From Apoda limacodes (lineage: Eukaryota > Arthropoda > Insecta > Lepidoptera > Limacodidae), in NCBI GenBank assembly GCA_946406115.1, contig OX291562.1:7098001-7162000 (forward strand): DNA of 64,000 nt. Direction: 5' to 3'. The translations under genes were made by a program, and so were the position numbers. Positions 10,905-23,700 of this stretch are shown here, in pieces; positions within the stretch are counted from its first letter, which is position 1; the number at the start of each line of letters is the position of its first letter. Below the pieces are notes generated by a model that had not been told where the DNA came from, ran no database searches, and saw only the letters and a list, made by a program, of their open reading frames with translations.

Positions 10905-11030
10905 AGGTGGATAACACAAACTTACTTACGTAGCCAATGGACGCTTGCACGCATCACTTACGCATTGCCAACCCTTTAAAATCTAATAACTTCCTCCTTC
11001 AATAACCCGTAACTGATTCCTAAATTTTAT
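10905..11030 (-). mobile_element. LINE 3'-tail fragment (copy 4)
   Basis: Degenerate minus-strand copy, recognisable by 'accaccaaggtgg', 'gtagccaatggacgcttgca' and 'ccctttaaaatctaataact'. These match the reverse complement of the LINE 3' end. Confidence 0.55.
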
Positions 11031-11206
11031 ACTTTTATTAATAAACTACTAGAATACAGGAAACCATGATGATAAATTTTTCAGTTTTGTTAAGAGGAAA
11101 TAACAGGTTACTTTTCCCCATACAAACGTATTTTGTGCGCCTGTTTCCTCCCTGGATTTTGGTATGGATAAACGCAGTCACTATGTCTGTATGTTTTGAT
11201 TTTTTT

Positions 11207-11560
11207 GAAGTGAAAACTTCTTTAGCGGCGTTGTGCACTTTCTTTGGTATGGGTAAAAAATGATTAACTCGCGTCAGGTCACGTGTCCTAATCGTGGAAA
11301 TTTGTAAGACGGAAACCGTAATGCCACGCCTATTATAATTTTTATTTTTAGTATTCGCGATTATGAGTAGTACAGGGAGGTTGGATATGGAATTTTAATT
11401 CTATGACAGATTGCGATGTCAATATACTACGTCAAAAAAGTAAATAAACAAACATTATTATTTCTTGACAATGTCAAAGACATGTCTTGTGACATATTTG
11501 AGTGTTAAGCGCGAATCGTGTGTAAAGGTTTTCACTTCTGCCGGCACTCCCGGAGTGCAA
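11207..11560. mobile_element. MITE-like repeat with 'gaagtgaaaac' inverted ends and a GC hairpin
   Basis: The left motif 'gaagtgaaaac' (11207-11217) and right motif 'gttttcacttc' (11528-11538) are perfect inverted complements. A palindrome, 'gcactcccggagtgc', follows at about 11544-11558. A second copy with the same order is at 37379-37522: 'tctttagccgcgttgtgcac', then the right motif and palindrome. Confidence 0.55.
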
Positions 11561-12269
11561 CTCCTTTTTTTTTTTTGTTACATTAGTGTAAATAACTGGG
11601 GCTCTGCAACAGACCGAAATTTGCCTGTGTTTTATGGCATTTTGACAGACGTGCGTTGTAAAATTATGGGATATATATGGAAATAATTGATTACCTTCCA
11701 GGATAGGTTATTTCTATACAATGGTTAAGATTTGGAGGATAACAGTGGGGAATACAAAATACCGATTTTGATGAATAGGTATAATAAGGCCGAGGCGGTG
11801 TTGTCTCTATTGCACATCGGTGTCTTAGTCCGAACCTTAGCTCAACAGCAATTGTTTTTCCAGAGAGCTATGTGTGTATTTGCTTAGGTCCGATATTTCC
11901 TCTTGAAATTAAGAGGTTTTTATTTCGAAAATTTAATTATCAAATATTTGCAGAAGCTGTGGATTTTTTAATTTTCTGAAGTAACGAAGCAAACAGTGAA
12001 ATTGTGTACTTTACTGTTCCAACAACAACTTCTTAGATAGAAAAACATTTTTGATTTCGTGTAGAATGTTGATCGGAAACCGAATATTAAATTAAAATTT
12101 TAATATTATAATTTTTTCATTATTTTTTAACTTTAAAAATAATCAGGAGTATGATAAACCCCTCGCGGAATAAAAGTGACGGTATAGGATACATTGTGTG
12201 CCAAATGCTTTTATCAAAGTCACATGTGATCACATCCTAATTTGGACATCCTTTTAAGTCTGTGGCGAG

Positions 12270-12535
12270 AGTTTGCCTCGCCGTGCGTGTTCTGAGTAAT
12301 TGTTTGAAATGATGCCAATGGCTTCTTCCTATAACCATCGCTCGCCATCGGTAGGGAATTCATCCTCATACTTTAGAACCTAAATGGTCGCGTACAGTGC
12401 GGTTTTATATTAACTTCCTCCCACGAAGCGCTTAGGTTGTGGAATAAGCTTCCTGCTAAGCTTTTCTTTGAGGACTACAGTATGGAGTTCTTCAAGAAAA
12501 AAGTAATTAGACTTTTTACAAGCTTTTATTAAGTT
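12270..12535 (+). mobile_element. LINE ORF2 C-terminal fragment (copy 5)
   Basis: Has 'ctcgccatcggtagggaatt', 'aatggtcgcgtacagtgcgg' and 'ttcttcaagaaaaaagtaat', matching the LINE ORF2 end. It stops abruptly near 12530 where unrelated repeat DNA begins. Frameshifted and noncoding. Confidence 0.7.
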
Positions 12536-12790
12536 TCACCTGTCCCGTTGTCTGTAAACAAATCTTAAAAGTTATATTCGACACACTTTCCAATGTCTGA
12601 TTGATCTCAAATTTTGCATACACACGTAAATGACAACGCAATATAATGATGTCATAGAGCTGTTCTGATGATTGAGCTGCAAGGTGGCCATAGAACCTTT
12701 GTAACGAAATGACGCTACCCCATCGAGTTTGGGATTGTGTTTGTCGTGACAAGTATTCTGGCCTTAGAGTGCCAGAGTCCTTTAATGTTG
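12536..12790 (+). repeat. Probable interspersed repeat joined to LINE copy 5
   Basis: Begins 'aagtttcacctgtcccgttg' and includes 'gatctcaaattttgcatac' and 'ggtggccatagaacctttgt'. The text resembles a dispersed lepidopteran repeat that I recognise only in outline. There is no second copy in this window to confirm it. Confidence 0.35.
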
Positions 12791-13159
12791 GTAATTTTTT
12801 TTGTTTTTTTTTAACCGACTTAAAACATGTAGTCAGTAGTGAACGGATTTCAAAAATTCTTTTTTTTTTATTCTAAAGAGTACGTTCTTGAAGTGTTTAC
12901 ATAATAATGCAGTGGATTTAAACTTAATCTTTTGGAGAAAAAAATAATTGATGTTAATTTTGAACTGGTGAAACGCGCCTTTTATGTTGACGATTGAATA
13001 AAATTTTGTTACAAGTATGGATGTTTTTAGTGTACGAGAAGAAAAAGCAATTCGTCACTCAAAAGCAAAAAAAAAAAAAAAAAAAACGGGCTTCAAAAAC
13101 ATAAAAATAAGTAATTATTGCCAAAAATCTGATCTGAATTACCGTTTAAAGTTAGTGAC

Positions 13160-13392
13160 ATGCAAAAGGTGATTTCAGTGAAACTTCCTCCCGCGAACGC
13201 TGGAGTTGTGGAATGAGGGTTGTTTCAGGACTATAGTATGGGGTCCATCAAGAAAGAAGTAATTAGATTATTGAAGGATCGGCAACGCGCGAGTGATACC
13301 CCTTGTGTTGCAAGCGTCCATGGGCTACAGTGACCGCTTACCATCAGGTGGACTGTAAGCTTGTTTTTCACCTTAGCGGTATAAAAAAAAAA
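13160..13392 (+). mobile_element. LINE 3' end (copy 6)
   Basis: Contains 'cttcctcccgcgaacgctgg', 'ggcaacgcgcgagtgatacc', 'gaccgcttaccatcaggtgg' and 'aagcttgttttt'. It ends in a poly-A stretch after 'ttagcggtat', the expected 3' terminus of the family. The ORF part is frameshifted. Confidence 0.8.
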
Positions 13393-14087
13393 GTGAAGTG
13401 TGTTACAAACTGTTAAATACATAGACACCAACTTCAAACTGTGATTCAGATGTCAGATTGTCATTTTTGGCAATAAGTAATTGTTATTACCTTTTTAGTG
13501 CATATTTCTGGAGCCGGTTGTACTTTTTGTCAATTTTTTTATATTAGCAATATAAATGCTTGTTTGTAATATTTTTTTCTAATTTTATTTTATGATTTTC
13601 CCGCATATTTCTTAACATATACGTCCAATACTGGATATACGCTTAGTTATACGTCATCATTAGTCTATGAAACCATAAAAATACATCAAAATTAATAATA
13701 TTTTTTGCTTATGGTCGTACAAAAGAAAATAAAGGTAGATGTCCTAATAAATATATATTTCGAAGACCAATCCATAAATTCAATGCTCCTGATATTTTTC
13801 TCGCCTTTATTTGAAATTTTATTGACTTTGTTTTTGTGGGCGGTTTGAATAATTTATATTTATCATTAGGTTCTCGAGTTGGACATTAATGTTATTTTAC
13901 ATTGGGAATCGTGACGTAACTAGAATAGGAGAAAATGTATGACAAATAATAATACATTTTAGGTAGGTAGTAATTTGAATACTTATATTAATACAATAAA
14001 ATAGAAAACGTACCTTTTATTGGTTGCTCGAAGAATATTTTATCAAATATCAGTGAAAAAATCAACGAATGAAAGTGTAGTTTTTAG

Positions 14088-14300
14088 GGTTTCGTAATCG
14101 AAAGGAACCCCTAATAATTTCACGATGTCCGTCCGTCTGTCTGTGTCCGCAGCTTAGCTCAAATACTCTTAGTTATAAAAAGCTGTATGTAATTTGGCAT
14201 GTGTACCGACAAAGAGGTCAAATCAAATCTTGAAACATTTTTTTTTAGGATGCCCCCAACTCGTAAAGTAGGGATGAACTTTTTTAGTCTGTCCCATGGC
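14088..14300 (+). repeat. Diverged copy of the 'ggttccgtaccc' repeat
   Basis: Starts 'tttagggtttcgtaatcgaa', followed by 'ggaacccctaataatttcac' and 'gtccgtccgtctgtctgtgt'. The left half is recognisable; the right half has diverged or been lost. Confidence 0.55.
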
Positions 14301-14929
14301 GTGTAGGAAAATTATTCAATAATTTTTCTGGAGAAATATTAACCTTTAAAGTGCTAATATTTGTTAGAGTCCAATGCCCCACCCCCCCCTCCTTGGCTTG
14401 GCTTGGGATTTATGAATTTCGTCTGCTACAACAGCATATATTTTAGATAGTAGTTAGTTTTAAGTAGTTTGACAATATTAATCTATACATTTCTTTAAAC
14501 AGTATACGCCCGCTTTAGAAGTAAAGGCAATTTAACATTTAGATTAAACCACAAGATGTTCCTCATGTTTATCTTTAGCTTTTAATTATAAGTATGTGCA
14601 TAAAACCTCCGCATATATCTTAGAATTGCTACAGAAGTTTAAAATTAATTTAATTCAAAACCATGTCTTTAGAACTTTGTGTGGAAAGGAAGAATAAACT
14701 TTGTAGTGCCTAAGGTATATCCACAGCCTAAACAATAATTTATTTTATACAGTCAGCCATCGAATGCGCCTAGTCAAAGCGATCGTGTATAAGTGTACGA
14801 TGAGTGCACCCAACTATCCTATACCGTAACATATGGCTGTGGACAGGTGCACCCGGATACTAGCTTGGTCTTTAGACTCGGTTCAACAACGGTCTGTGTG
14901 AATCGTCGACGATCCCAAACTCACAAGCC

Positions 14930-15365
14930 GTATCGAACCTTTAAGTCTAACGAGAGACTTTGCCGCTCTGTGTGTGTTCTGCCGCTTGAATAATGGGATG
15001 TGTTCTGAAGAATTGTTCGAAATGATGCCAACGGCTACTTTCTTCCATGGTACCGCTTGCCATCGGCAGGGAATTCATTCAGTGCGGTTTCACAGAAACT
15101 TGCTCCTGCGAACGCTTAAAAATCGTTTGTATAAAGCTGCGGGATGCTGCGAATCGTATGCCCTTAAGGTGTGGAAAGAGCTCCCTGCCAAGGTTTACTC
15201 TAAAGACTACAGCATGGGGTTCTCCAAGAAAGAAGTAATTAGATTTTTGAAGAGTCGGCAACGCGCGAGTGATGCCCCAGGTGTTGCAAACGTTCATAGG
15301 CTGCGGTGACCACTTACCATCAGGTGGACCGCAAGCTTGTTTGCCACCTTAATTGTAGAAAAAAG
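14930..15365 (+). pseudogene. LINE ORF2 C-terminal fragment with 3' tail (copy 7)
   Basis: The frame reads MCSEELFEMMPTATFFHG, HRQGIHS, LLRTLKNRLYKAAG, WKELPAKVYSKDYSMGFS and KKEVIRFLKSRQRASDAPGV, ending NVHRLR then a stop at 15309. The 3' UTR motif 'cttaccatcaggtggaccgc' follows. This copy keeps a segment (KNRLYKAAGCCESYALKV) missing from the others. There is no RT domain, so it is 5'-truncated. Confidence 0.8.
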
Positions 15366-16693
15366 TCATACATTTGTTTCGGCGCAGGCGCCATGACTAT
15401 TTTGGACGTTTTTGGATTTATCTAAGGCTACTGACTCTATGAATGAAATTAATTTTCAGGCATTTACTGTTCCAGATAAATAACAAAATAAAAAAACTTA
15501 AGAGATCGTATTTCGAAATTTAGTTGGATTATTTCCAGTTATTGTGATTTGTCAAATCATTTATAATATTTAAATATAAATTTAAAATAGCCTGATTTTT
15601 TGAAACATACAGCTCCAACACATTTTCTCTAGTGTGTTTCTGTGTGTGTGTTTATGTATGTATTATTTTTTAAAGACATTTACTGCAAGGACTTAGCTTT
15701 CAATAACTTACAAAAACCAATAAAAAAGTAAAGTTAAGGTTGAATCAAGAAACCCAAGAAATTGCAAAAAAATCTAATTAAAATTTATTTTAAAACGGCA
15801 AATCTATTGCAAACCTTTGTCATTATATTAAATTACAAATTTGTTATAATTTTATAAGAGCAATTCACCCGAATTTGCATTAAAATCCGCGGAAAACATG
15901 AAAACGCAATCAGTAGAAAATTAATTTTATGTTGAACCCTTCAGTAATAAGTTAGGATCTGGGTTTAAAATGTTTTGCCATTTCAAAGTTCCCGTCGAGC
16001 TTAGGCCGCTTATTATAAGGTAATTTTACATCATACTTCTTATACCCTTTATTATTAACTTGAAAAGAAAGGTTTTATTTCTCAAGAAAAAGGTAGAAAA
16101 AAATGTATTTTTTAGGTAATAGCTTTTTGAAGGCAATAAACTATGTTACTACCGTATCATAATAAAAATGGCGTTCCTGGAGAAAAGAAACGTTGACAAT
16201 ACAACTTAACAATGTAAATAAAATTAAGAGTTGTGAAAGTAACCAGATTCATTTTACCAAATAAAGCATATGGGTTAAAAATTAAGAATTGAAACTTTAG
16301 AGAAAACTTTTTAAAAAAAAGCCGTGGATAGCAGCCAAATAATTTAGATATTCTGTCAACCACAGCCGGAACAATCATTTCATTCATACAGTCAGCCAAC
16401 GAGGACGTCTAGCAGGGCAATCGAGAGTGAACTTGGCACTCTTATGGGCGCACATATGGCTAATCGGTTTCTATTCAGCAAGTCATTCATTATCGTCATT
16501 TTACAGACTGTTTGATGTCTATCTGGCGTCGAATTTATCAAAGGCTGATTAACTGTACGGATGAAATGATTGTTTAGGCTATATACATACAATTGCATAA
16601 TGATCAAGCAATATGCATCAATGGCTCTAAAACAAAAAAGCGTAAGCACTAATTGTTGAAAATCAAGAAACCGTTGTATATTTGCAGACCTTT

Positions 16694-17479
16694 AGGCCCA
16701 GAACACACGGTGAAACGCAAAAGCGACGAAACTGCAATCACTAGTTAGTTTTGAGTTTCAGTTGAGAAAGATCAAACATGACACAATAAGTTTGAAATCT
16801 GTTTCAAATGCGAATTAAATCAGTTGCATAGAAATCGGCGCGAAGTTGACTACGTGTCGCGTCCTATTGGTTTTGGCGCATTTTTTCTACTACAAAATGG
16901 CGGAGAGCGAAAATAAAAATTTTAAGAAAGTAGAAAAGTATCATTGTATCTTCAAAATCAACTTACTCTCGCAGGACAGGGACTGATAAAGCATGGGCAG
17001 AATAAAGCATAAAGCCACAAACATACAACAGTTGATATTCTTCTCAATGTAAGGATGTATCTACATAGTTCTTCTTTTTCGTCTCCTTCTCTAAATACAT
17101 AACAATATAATCACCATGACTTGAACTTGAGACCTTGAAACAGACGCCTGCTCTCAGCGAAAACTAAAATTATTGTAAGATTATTTTGTGGTCATCTTGA
17201 AACAAACGCCTGCTCTCAGCGAAAACTAAAATTATTGTAAGATTATTTTGTTGTCATCTTGAAACAAACGCTTGCTCTCAGCGAAAACTAAAATTATTGT
17301 AAGATTATTTTGTCGACATCTCGAAACAGACGCCTGCTCTCAGTGAAAACTGAAATTATTGTAAGATTATTTTGGCACACTTAGGTTGCGCCGTATGTGT
17401 ATAAGATCTTAAATTGATTTCAAACCAAGAGCTTCAATAGGGTGGTATTACAGTTGCTTTCACCGTGTGTTCTGGGCCT
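16694..17479. mobile_element. 786-bp MITE with 22-bp terminal inverted repeats and an internal tandem array
   Basis: The ends 'aggcccagaacacacggtga' plus AA (16694-16715) and the reverse complement at 17458-17479 match perfectly over 22 bp. There is no transposase frame inside, so it is nonautonomous. The superfamily is not settled because no clear target duplication could be read at the ends. The 62-bp tandem array at 17131-17377 sits inside it. Confidence 0.75.
17131..17377. repeat. 62-bp tandem repeat, four copies
   Basis: Four adjacent units, each containing 'gcctgctctcagcgaaaact' (or a close variant) followed by 'attattgtaagattatttt'. The spacing between identical motifs is 62 bp. Units differ by only a few substitutions. 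The array is internal to the 16694-17479 MITE. Confidence 0.9.
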
Positions 17480-18254
17480 TACTTGCGTATAAATAATCAA
17501 AGCATAGGTTCAATACAATACTGCAATAGGAATGAATATACCTTGTAAAATAAAGCGTGAGTGCTAAAAATAAAATAACCACTTCTTCCCCTATACCGCT
17601 TTTCCCTGTTTCTCCTTTCCGCTCTCAATCCACTTATTCAGAAAACTTCCCGGGGCGGCCATGGACACAAAAACTCACCAGAGATTCAACGCCATAAGAC
17701 GAATACAAACAAGAAAGGCAACATGCATGTTTATAGTACCTATACATGTAGATAATAATTCTTTTTTACCATTTGGCTACGAAACCCTAAAAATGTTGCT
17801 CCAAGATCTATTTATGTGTATTCGGATTTTATACTTACTTTTTATGGAAGTCAATGTAGTATCTAAAAAGGAAAAAAAAATAAGTTTGACTATAACTTCC
17901 AATTTTTAAAAATTATTAAAAAAGGAGCCCCCGTTAAATTAAATAATACTAAGCTGTACGTTCCTTAAAGTTTCATAAATTTGTTTATTGGCATACGATG
18001 GCAGAATATAACTATTTGATTAATGCTGAGTTTGCCATAAAGCTACATTTTTAACTGTCTAGTAAACAGGTTTTAAAAGTTTGGGGGACTTTATATGTTC
18101 ACCTCCTAACTAGTGCAAACAAAGCTACGAAGTCAAAAATTATGTTCTATGCATTTCCCTTTATACTTTTTCTTGAGCATTCGTTGCCTGGACTACACCT
18201 TTGGACAAATTATGGCATAACAAAAAGAATCAACGGCATTTATCCTTAAGTCGC

Positions 18255-18540
18255 TTCAGTAAGACTCCCTTGCAGCCTAGTTGGTAGTGTGGCCAGCTGC
18301 TTTGCAGAGGGTATGGGTTCGATTCCGGCACTGGACAAACATTTATATCATAATATGAACATTTGTGTATGTCTGGAGTCTGGGTGTATTTATGGATGAT
18401 GTGTATGTATTTACAAAAAAAAAGGTAATATTAATGTATTTGATTCCGTTATCTGGTACCCATAACACAAGCTTTGCTTACTTTGGGGCCAGATGGCGCT
18501 GTGTGTAATGTCCAAAAATATTTATCATTATCATAATGAA
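18255..18540 (+). mobile_element. tRNA-headed SINE (copy 1)
   Basis: The head has pol III promoter-like boxes: 'cagcctagttggtagtgtgg' (box A-like) and 'gggttcgattccggcactgg' (box B-like). An AT-rich body follows, then a conserved tail with 'cataacacaagctttgctta' and 'ggccagatggcgctgtgtgt', ending in ATTTATCATT-type simple sequence. Related copies are at 26360, 33165, 37850 and 61645. Confidence 0.8.
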
Positions 18541-20064
18541 AACGTTTATGGAGATCATTCTGAAAATGACATTGGCATAGCATTTAACTTTGATTTCACA
18601 CAAGAAAATCTATTATTTTTCATCACAACAACTCGTAAACATTGTGTGTCATTATGTGAAGGTAAAGCGGGTGCTAAGACCTGAATTACTCCTACGGGTT
18701 TATCTTTGTAAATTTTATTTTTCTGTAAGCAAATAGCGCGTACATAAAACCCATGGGCGGTTATGACGTGCCTATTCTATCAAATATGTGTAGAACCTGT
18801 ACTGTGGTTCGAAATAAGTTTTGTAAATATGTAGTATGCTTTAACTTCAGCCAAAAGTTTTTGATTCATAAATTCCCTAATCAAGATATATTATTACTAT
18901 TTCCGCCATTTAAATTGTGTTTTGGTGAGTTGATTTAATTATTCATTTTATATTTTTATTTATTTTCTGATGAAAAACATTGTGTGTAACACGGGCGGTA
19001 CGGAAATTACAAACTTGAGTCATTAAGTCATTGGCTTCTAAATACTCTCTTTTGAGTAATTTTCTCTTTAACACCCTAAATACATAATGTTATATAGTAT
19101 AACATATTTTATAACAGTCGATTTCGTTTTTTTTTTATTTCCGCTTAGCGTATAAATATTTACATAATATATATTTGATTAAGTATTTATTGTAGAAAAT
19201 GAGATTTCTAATACCACAGACTATTTTATTTTATTCTTTGATTTTTACTATACCACAATATTTTACTTTACTACTATGCTATAATTCTACTGTTGCTATA
19301 AGAAAATTTTGATGTATAAACCTGACAACACTTTCGGCTGAAATTATAACAATAAAATTTAGTTGTATAGAAAACATATTAAAATCACTCAGATATGCCA
19401 TTATTATACGTTATATGATTACTTTTGATTATAATTTTAAGTTAGAAAACATTTTGTCCTAATTGTATACATAATTATAAATTTCAAAAACCAACGTAAA
19501 AAGTATATTTTATGTCAGATATTACCAGAGTAGCCAAAATCCGTTTCTTTATAATCAACTTTTTTAATATATGTATTACAACTCATTTCCCATAAGCCTT
19601 CATATTAATTAAGTTCATATTTAAATTTTACAACTTTCAAACAGCAATTTTTGGCTATAAATTTTATTTTAAAAAAGACTACATAAAAGCAACCAGGAAG
19701 CAGCTCTGACTGTAGGTTTTATATCACACAAGTTTTTACCAGCAGCTATTTAAATTTGGCTTGGCAGTCCTACGGTAACTCGTATTAACTCGTAACTCCT
19801 TGAAAGTTTTCTTTAGCCAGCTATAGATGCAGCCAAAGATGACTTATACGTCATCTTCAGATGCAGCTATTGTTCGTCCACGTGAGATTCGGTTATAGTT
19901 ATTCTTGCGGAAACGTTTAATCTTTTTTGACACAAAAGAGTACTTTTACGTCTTTTTAACTATCTTTAGACCAAATTTAAGCTCAATTTGATATTCCTTT
20001 GCGAAGTGACGAAATAAAAAAATAAATTCACCTTGTCATTTTTATAATATCGGAATAGATATTA

Positions 20065-20370
20065 GAATGAATGAATCGCACCGCTCGCCATCGGCAGGAA
20101 ATTCATTCTCACACTTTAGAACCAAAATGATGGTTTCAGAGAAACTTCCCCCCGCGAACGCTTGGGTTGTGAAATGAGCTCCCTGCCAAGGTTTTCTCTA
20201 AGGATGGAGGAGGTATGGAGTTCTTCAAGAAAGAAGTTATCTGATTTTTGAAGCGTCGGCAACGCTAATGTGATACCCCTGGTGTTACAAGCGTACATAG
20301 GCTACGATGATAGCTTACCATCAGGCGGACCGTAAGCTTGTCTGCCACCTTAGTGGTATAAAAAAAAATA
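20065..20370 (+). mobile_element. LINE 3' end (copy 8)
   Basis: Contains 'atcgcaccgctcgccatcgg', 'cccccgcgaacgcttgggtt', 'gataccc', 'aggctacgatgatagcttac' and 'catcaggcggaccgtaagct', ending in poly-A after 'ttagtggtat'. Frameshifted; no coding capacity. Confidence 0.8.
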
Positions 20371-20496
20371 GGATAATGCTTTGCGATTATGGAAAACTCA
20401 AAAATGAAATAATTTCTTTTTTTAAGATTCGGTAATTCGTTATATTACAACTGTTTATTTCGAGATTTCGAAAAGTAACATTTAATAGACACTTAC

Positions 20497-20583
20497 TTCT
20501 AATTATGCCTTTTGATGATTTATCCTCTGCTTGATCTTCTTCTACTTTGCTGTTGGATTTCTTCGGATTTGTCTCCGAAACAT
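20497..20583 (-). CDS. Osiris gene exon 2
   Basis: An 87-nt exon with acceptor 'ttaccattacag' and donor GTAAGT, phase 1 on both sides. It encodes a short hydrophilic linker: VSETNPKKSNSKVEEDQAED, then KSSKGIIR. The charged linker connects the two-cysteine N-terminal domain to the basic/hydrophobic region, as in other Osiris proteins. Its family signal is weak on its own. The call rests on exact phase agreement with exons 1 and 3 and on both consensus splice sites. Confidence 0.8.
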
Positions 20584-22054
20584 CTGTAATGGTAAAAGAT
20601 TGTTTATTTTAACATACCTTTGAATACCTTTGAACGAGCAACGGTTCCGGCTCCAACGATTTTCATGAAATTTAATATGCAAGGGGTTTCGCGGGCGAAA
20701 AATCGATCTAGCTAGCTGCAATATTTAAGATTTTTTTTTATCCGTGTTTTCAGGCAATTATAAACTGTAAAATATGATTGTTCCTGACATCTATTTGCGA
20801 GTAGTAATACTATTATTTTTACCGACCCAGCAAAACTAAAGCTACTTGACAATAGATGGCGTTGCTAAAAAAACGAGCAGTTTGGTCTTCAAGGTCCTAG
20901 TGTTTAATCCGAAAAGGCTTAAGGTTGAGCGGTTAATATTTGTTTAATACTGCACGCGAACTGTGCAGTAAAAACTGAAAGTATTTTATTTACAGATTTG
21001 ATGTATTCAATACGTAGTAACATACAATTATTTTAAAACAATTAGGACGTATGAAATACGTATTTAGCTAAGTTCCATACGCATTTAGTCCATCCATAAT
21101 AATTAATTATTTTTATTGAATTGCATGCATGTAAGAAATTCATTGAAGATTTATTGTAATATTGTTTAATTAATTTGCAGGTGAATAGTTTAGGAACGCA
21201 GAGAAGGCAATAAATCAAAGATATTTATTTCGAAATTTGATGTAAAATTGTTGATTTTATTATTATTGTATTGACAACATTTTTGATTTTAATTGCCTTT
21301 TTTGACAACAATTGGATTATGTATTGTATTGGATTTAAAGAATTTGGAGATTTCTAATTTAAAATGTTATAGTTCGAAGTTTTACGATACAATATTTTTT
21401 TATGCATATATATTTTTATATTTTATGCACCTGGGCCCATACAAAGTAAGTTTTTTATTATGGATATCTACCAGACAACTAATAGGTGAGTCAGGTTTGT
21501 GGCTTTAAAAAATTGACAATAATTTTGAAAAATTGTATTAAAAATCTCCTTGAGGTAACTTTATGGTATATTAGTTTGTTTTTGATCCAGGATTATTAAT
21601 TAATTGGTAACATGTGTACACCCAGGCAGTTTCGTTTGATTACTTCTCTTAGACATGTTTCCAAAATGACTGTAAGTCAAATGGTGCGCATTTTTTGCCA
21701 AGCGGATGTGTGGGAGTTGGACTACTTCAGGATTTACAATATCTGTCTTAATGTATTTATGCATGTGTGTACGTATGCGTGTTTATGCCGTTTTGGCGCC
21801 GGGTGGCCGATGGGGGAAAGCAACAGAGTGTGTGGCAGGGTAGTGTGGGGTATGTGTGATTGTGAGTTGATATTGTTGTGTGTTTATTTGTTATGCACAG
21901 CGCAAGAAAAACTATTTTACTTGCACCATGCATACCTGGATTGACATTACACGTCGGAAATGTCAACTGGCCTCGTACGTCGCCTACACTTCCATCTTAT
22001 CGCGTACACTTTAGTTTCATAGTTTAAATTTCTTTAACTATATTAATTTTGATA

Positions 22055-22290
22055 TTATGTATGTGTATATACGTATATATATGTATGTGTATATACCTAT
22101 GTATATGTGGACAGATATGTATGATCTGTTACAAAGCGACATCTATCGGCTTTTCTGTAAGACGGCCGCTTACAAATTTCTTGCGCACACCTTAATTCAC
22201 TTATTTTTAAATTATTAGTGTTCATATTTTTTACATAGTTTTAACTTTTTTTTGTTTTATCAAAATATATATATATATATATTTCAACAA
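22055..22290. repeat. (TA)n / (TGTA)n microsatellites
   Basis: 'tgtgtatatacgtatatata' near 22060-22110 and an uninterrupted TA run near 22267-22282. Simple sequence, prone to length variation. Confidence 0.8.
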
Positions 22291-23274
22291 GTTGGGTGAC
22301 TGTACTTTAAAAAAAAAACAAAGAAACGGTAACTATGTTGTATTTAAAAACCGTTTTAAATGAGATTTACCTTAAAAGCTTAAATTAAAATGTGTTTTTT
22401 TTTTTGTAAAAGTTAGTTAGCTAGTTTTCTCAATTTAGATGGTTTGATTTATACATTTTTTTCATTATTTTTATCAGCAGAAAAGTTGTTTCGTTTTTAC
22501 CAAATTGCAACTGAAAGTTTTAAGATTTTTAGTTTTTTTATTTTAAAACGGTAAACTAAAAAACATTGTTTTGTGATATTTATTTTCAGATAATTAATTA
22601 TACGCTTGCGGAGATCTACCCCTACAAATGGAATCTACGGGTCTACCTTTATGGACCCTTGCAAGCACTTTTGCCTCTTAAATATGATTTGTGCATCTAC
22701 TTTTATTCACCCTCTCAACATGCCCAAATCACATTATCATACCTTTCTCTTTCAGACGGCAGTGTAGTAGTAATAATATTCTTTATTGCACACATAAAAA
22801 TATACAAATAACAATTAAAAACAAAAGAAAATCACAATGTAGGCGGTATTATCGCTAATAAGCAATTTCTTCCAGATAACTTTTGCATTTGCAATGCTCC
22901 TGTATCACTTTATTTCACTTGTCATTTAGAATCATACCACACATACTTCTCAATGCTGTCATTTTTACAGCATTTTTTTTTTATTTCTTAACCACACCTA
23001 ACATTAACTTTCGTACACGAGTGTTGGATATGTTGCCTTTTCAGACCAAATTTTGATTGGTTATAAAGGTTTTAGTGCCCTATTTACCTGATGTCCCGCC
23101 TTAACTCCCCTTTGAATAGTATCTGGTAACGTATCTCGTTCAAATTGAGTCTCTAGTTTAGCAGGCAGATTATATCTCTGATCTTGGTTTAACGGGGATT
23201 TTAGATGAATGAATGCAAGTTACACTATCTGATCAAATGTAGTTAGTCTTAAGGGGCAATCTAGGTCAGTTAGC

Positions 23275-23700
23275 TGATTTTTTAGGATTGATTTATAACT
23301 AAGACTCCGCTGTCCGTCCGTCCGTCTGTCAGCAGGCTATATCTCATGAACCGTGATAGTTAGACAGTTGAAATTGTCTCAGATGATGTATTTCTATAAC
23401 GCTATAACAACAAATACTAAAAAAACAGAATAAAATAAATATTTAAAGTGGCTGTCATACAACAAACGTGATTTATTTGCTCGATTTTACACGATATTGA
23501 TAACGGCAACAGGTAGACGCTTGAAATATTCACAGAATATTTAGTTATATAGTCACTTTAAAAATAATTAATTAAATTAAAATAAAACAAATATTTAAAG
23601 GAGGCTCCCATACAACTTACGTGATTGTTTTTACGTTTTTATAGATAATGGTACGGAACCCTTCGTGCGCGAGTTCGACTCGCACTTGGCCGATTTTTGT
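23275..23700 (+). repeat. 'actccgctgtccgtccgt...cacttggccg' repeat copy
   Basis: Shares the 'ataactaagactccgctgtc', 'gctataacaacaaatactaa' and 'ggtacggaacccttcgtgcg' blocks with 9487-9815, in the same order. It has an internal partial duplication of the 'aataaatatttaa...ggctcccatac' segment. Confidence 0.75.

Larger units (their letters stand above)
9132..20496 (-). other. Osiris intron 2 (11.4 kb)
   Basis: Donor GTAAGT, acceptor TTTCAG. It contains at least six LINE 3' fragments, a SINE, a Lep1-like Helitron, two MITEs and GGTTCCGTA-type repeats, listed separately. The gaps between them (for example 9816-10257, 13500-14087, 15366-16690, 17480-18254, 18541-20064) are AT-rich, and I see no gene in them. 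The short open frames there have low-complexity translations. Confidence 0.75.

Noticed and set aside
17131..17377. CRISPR-like array
   Set aside because: The units are contiguous with no unique spacers, in an insect genome and inside a MITE; it is a simple tandem repeat.
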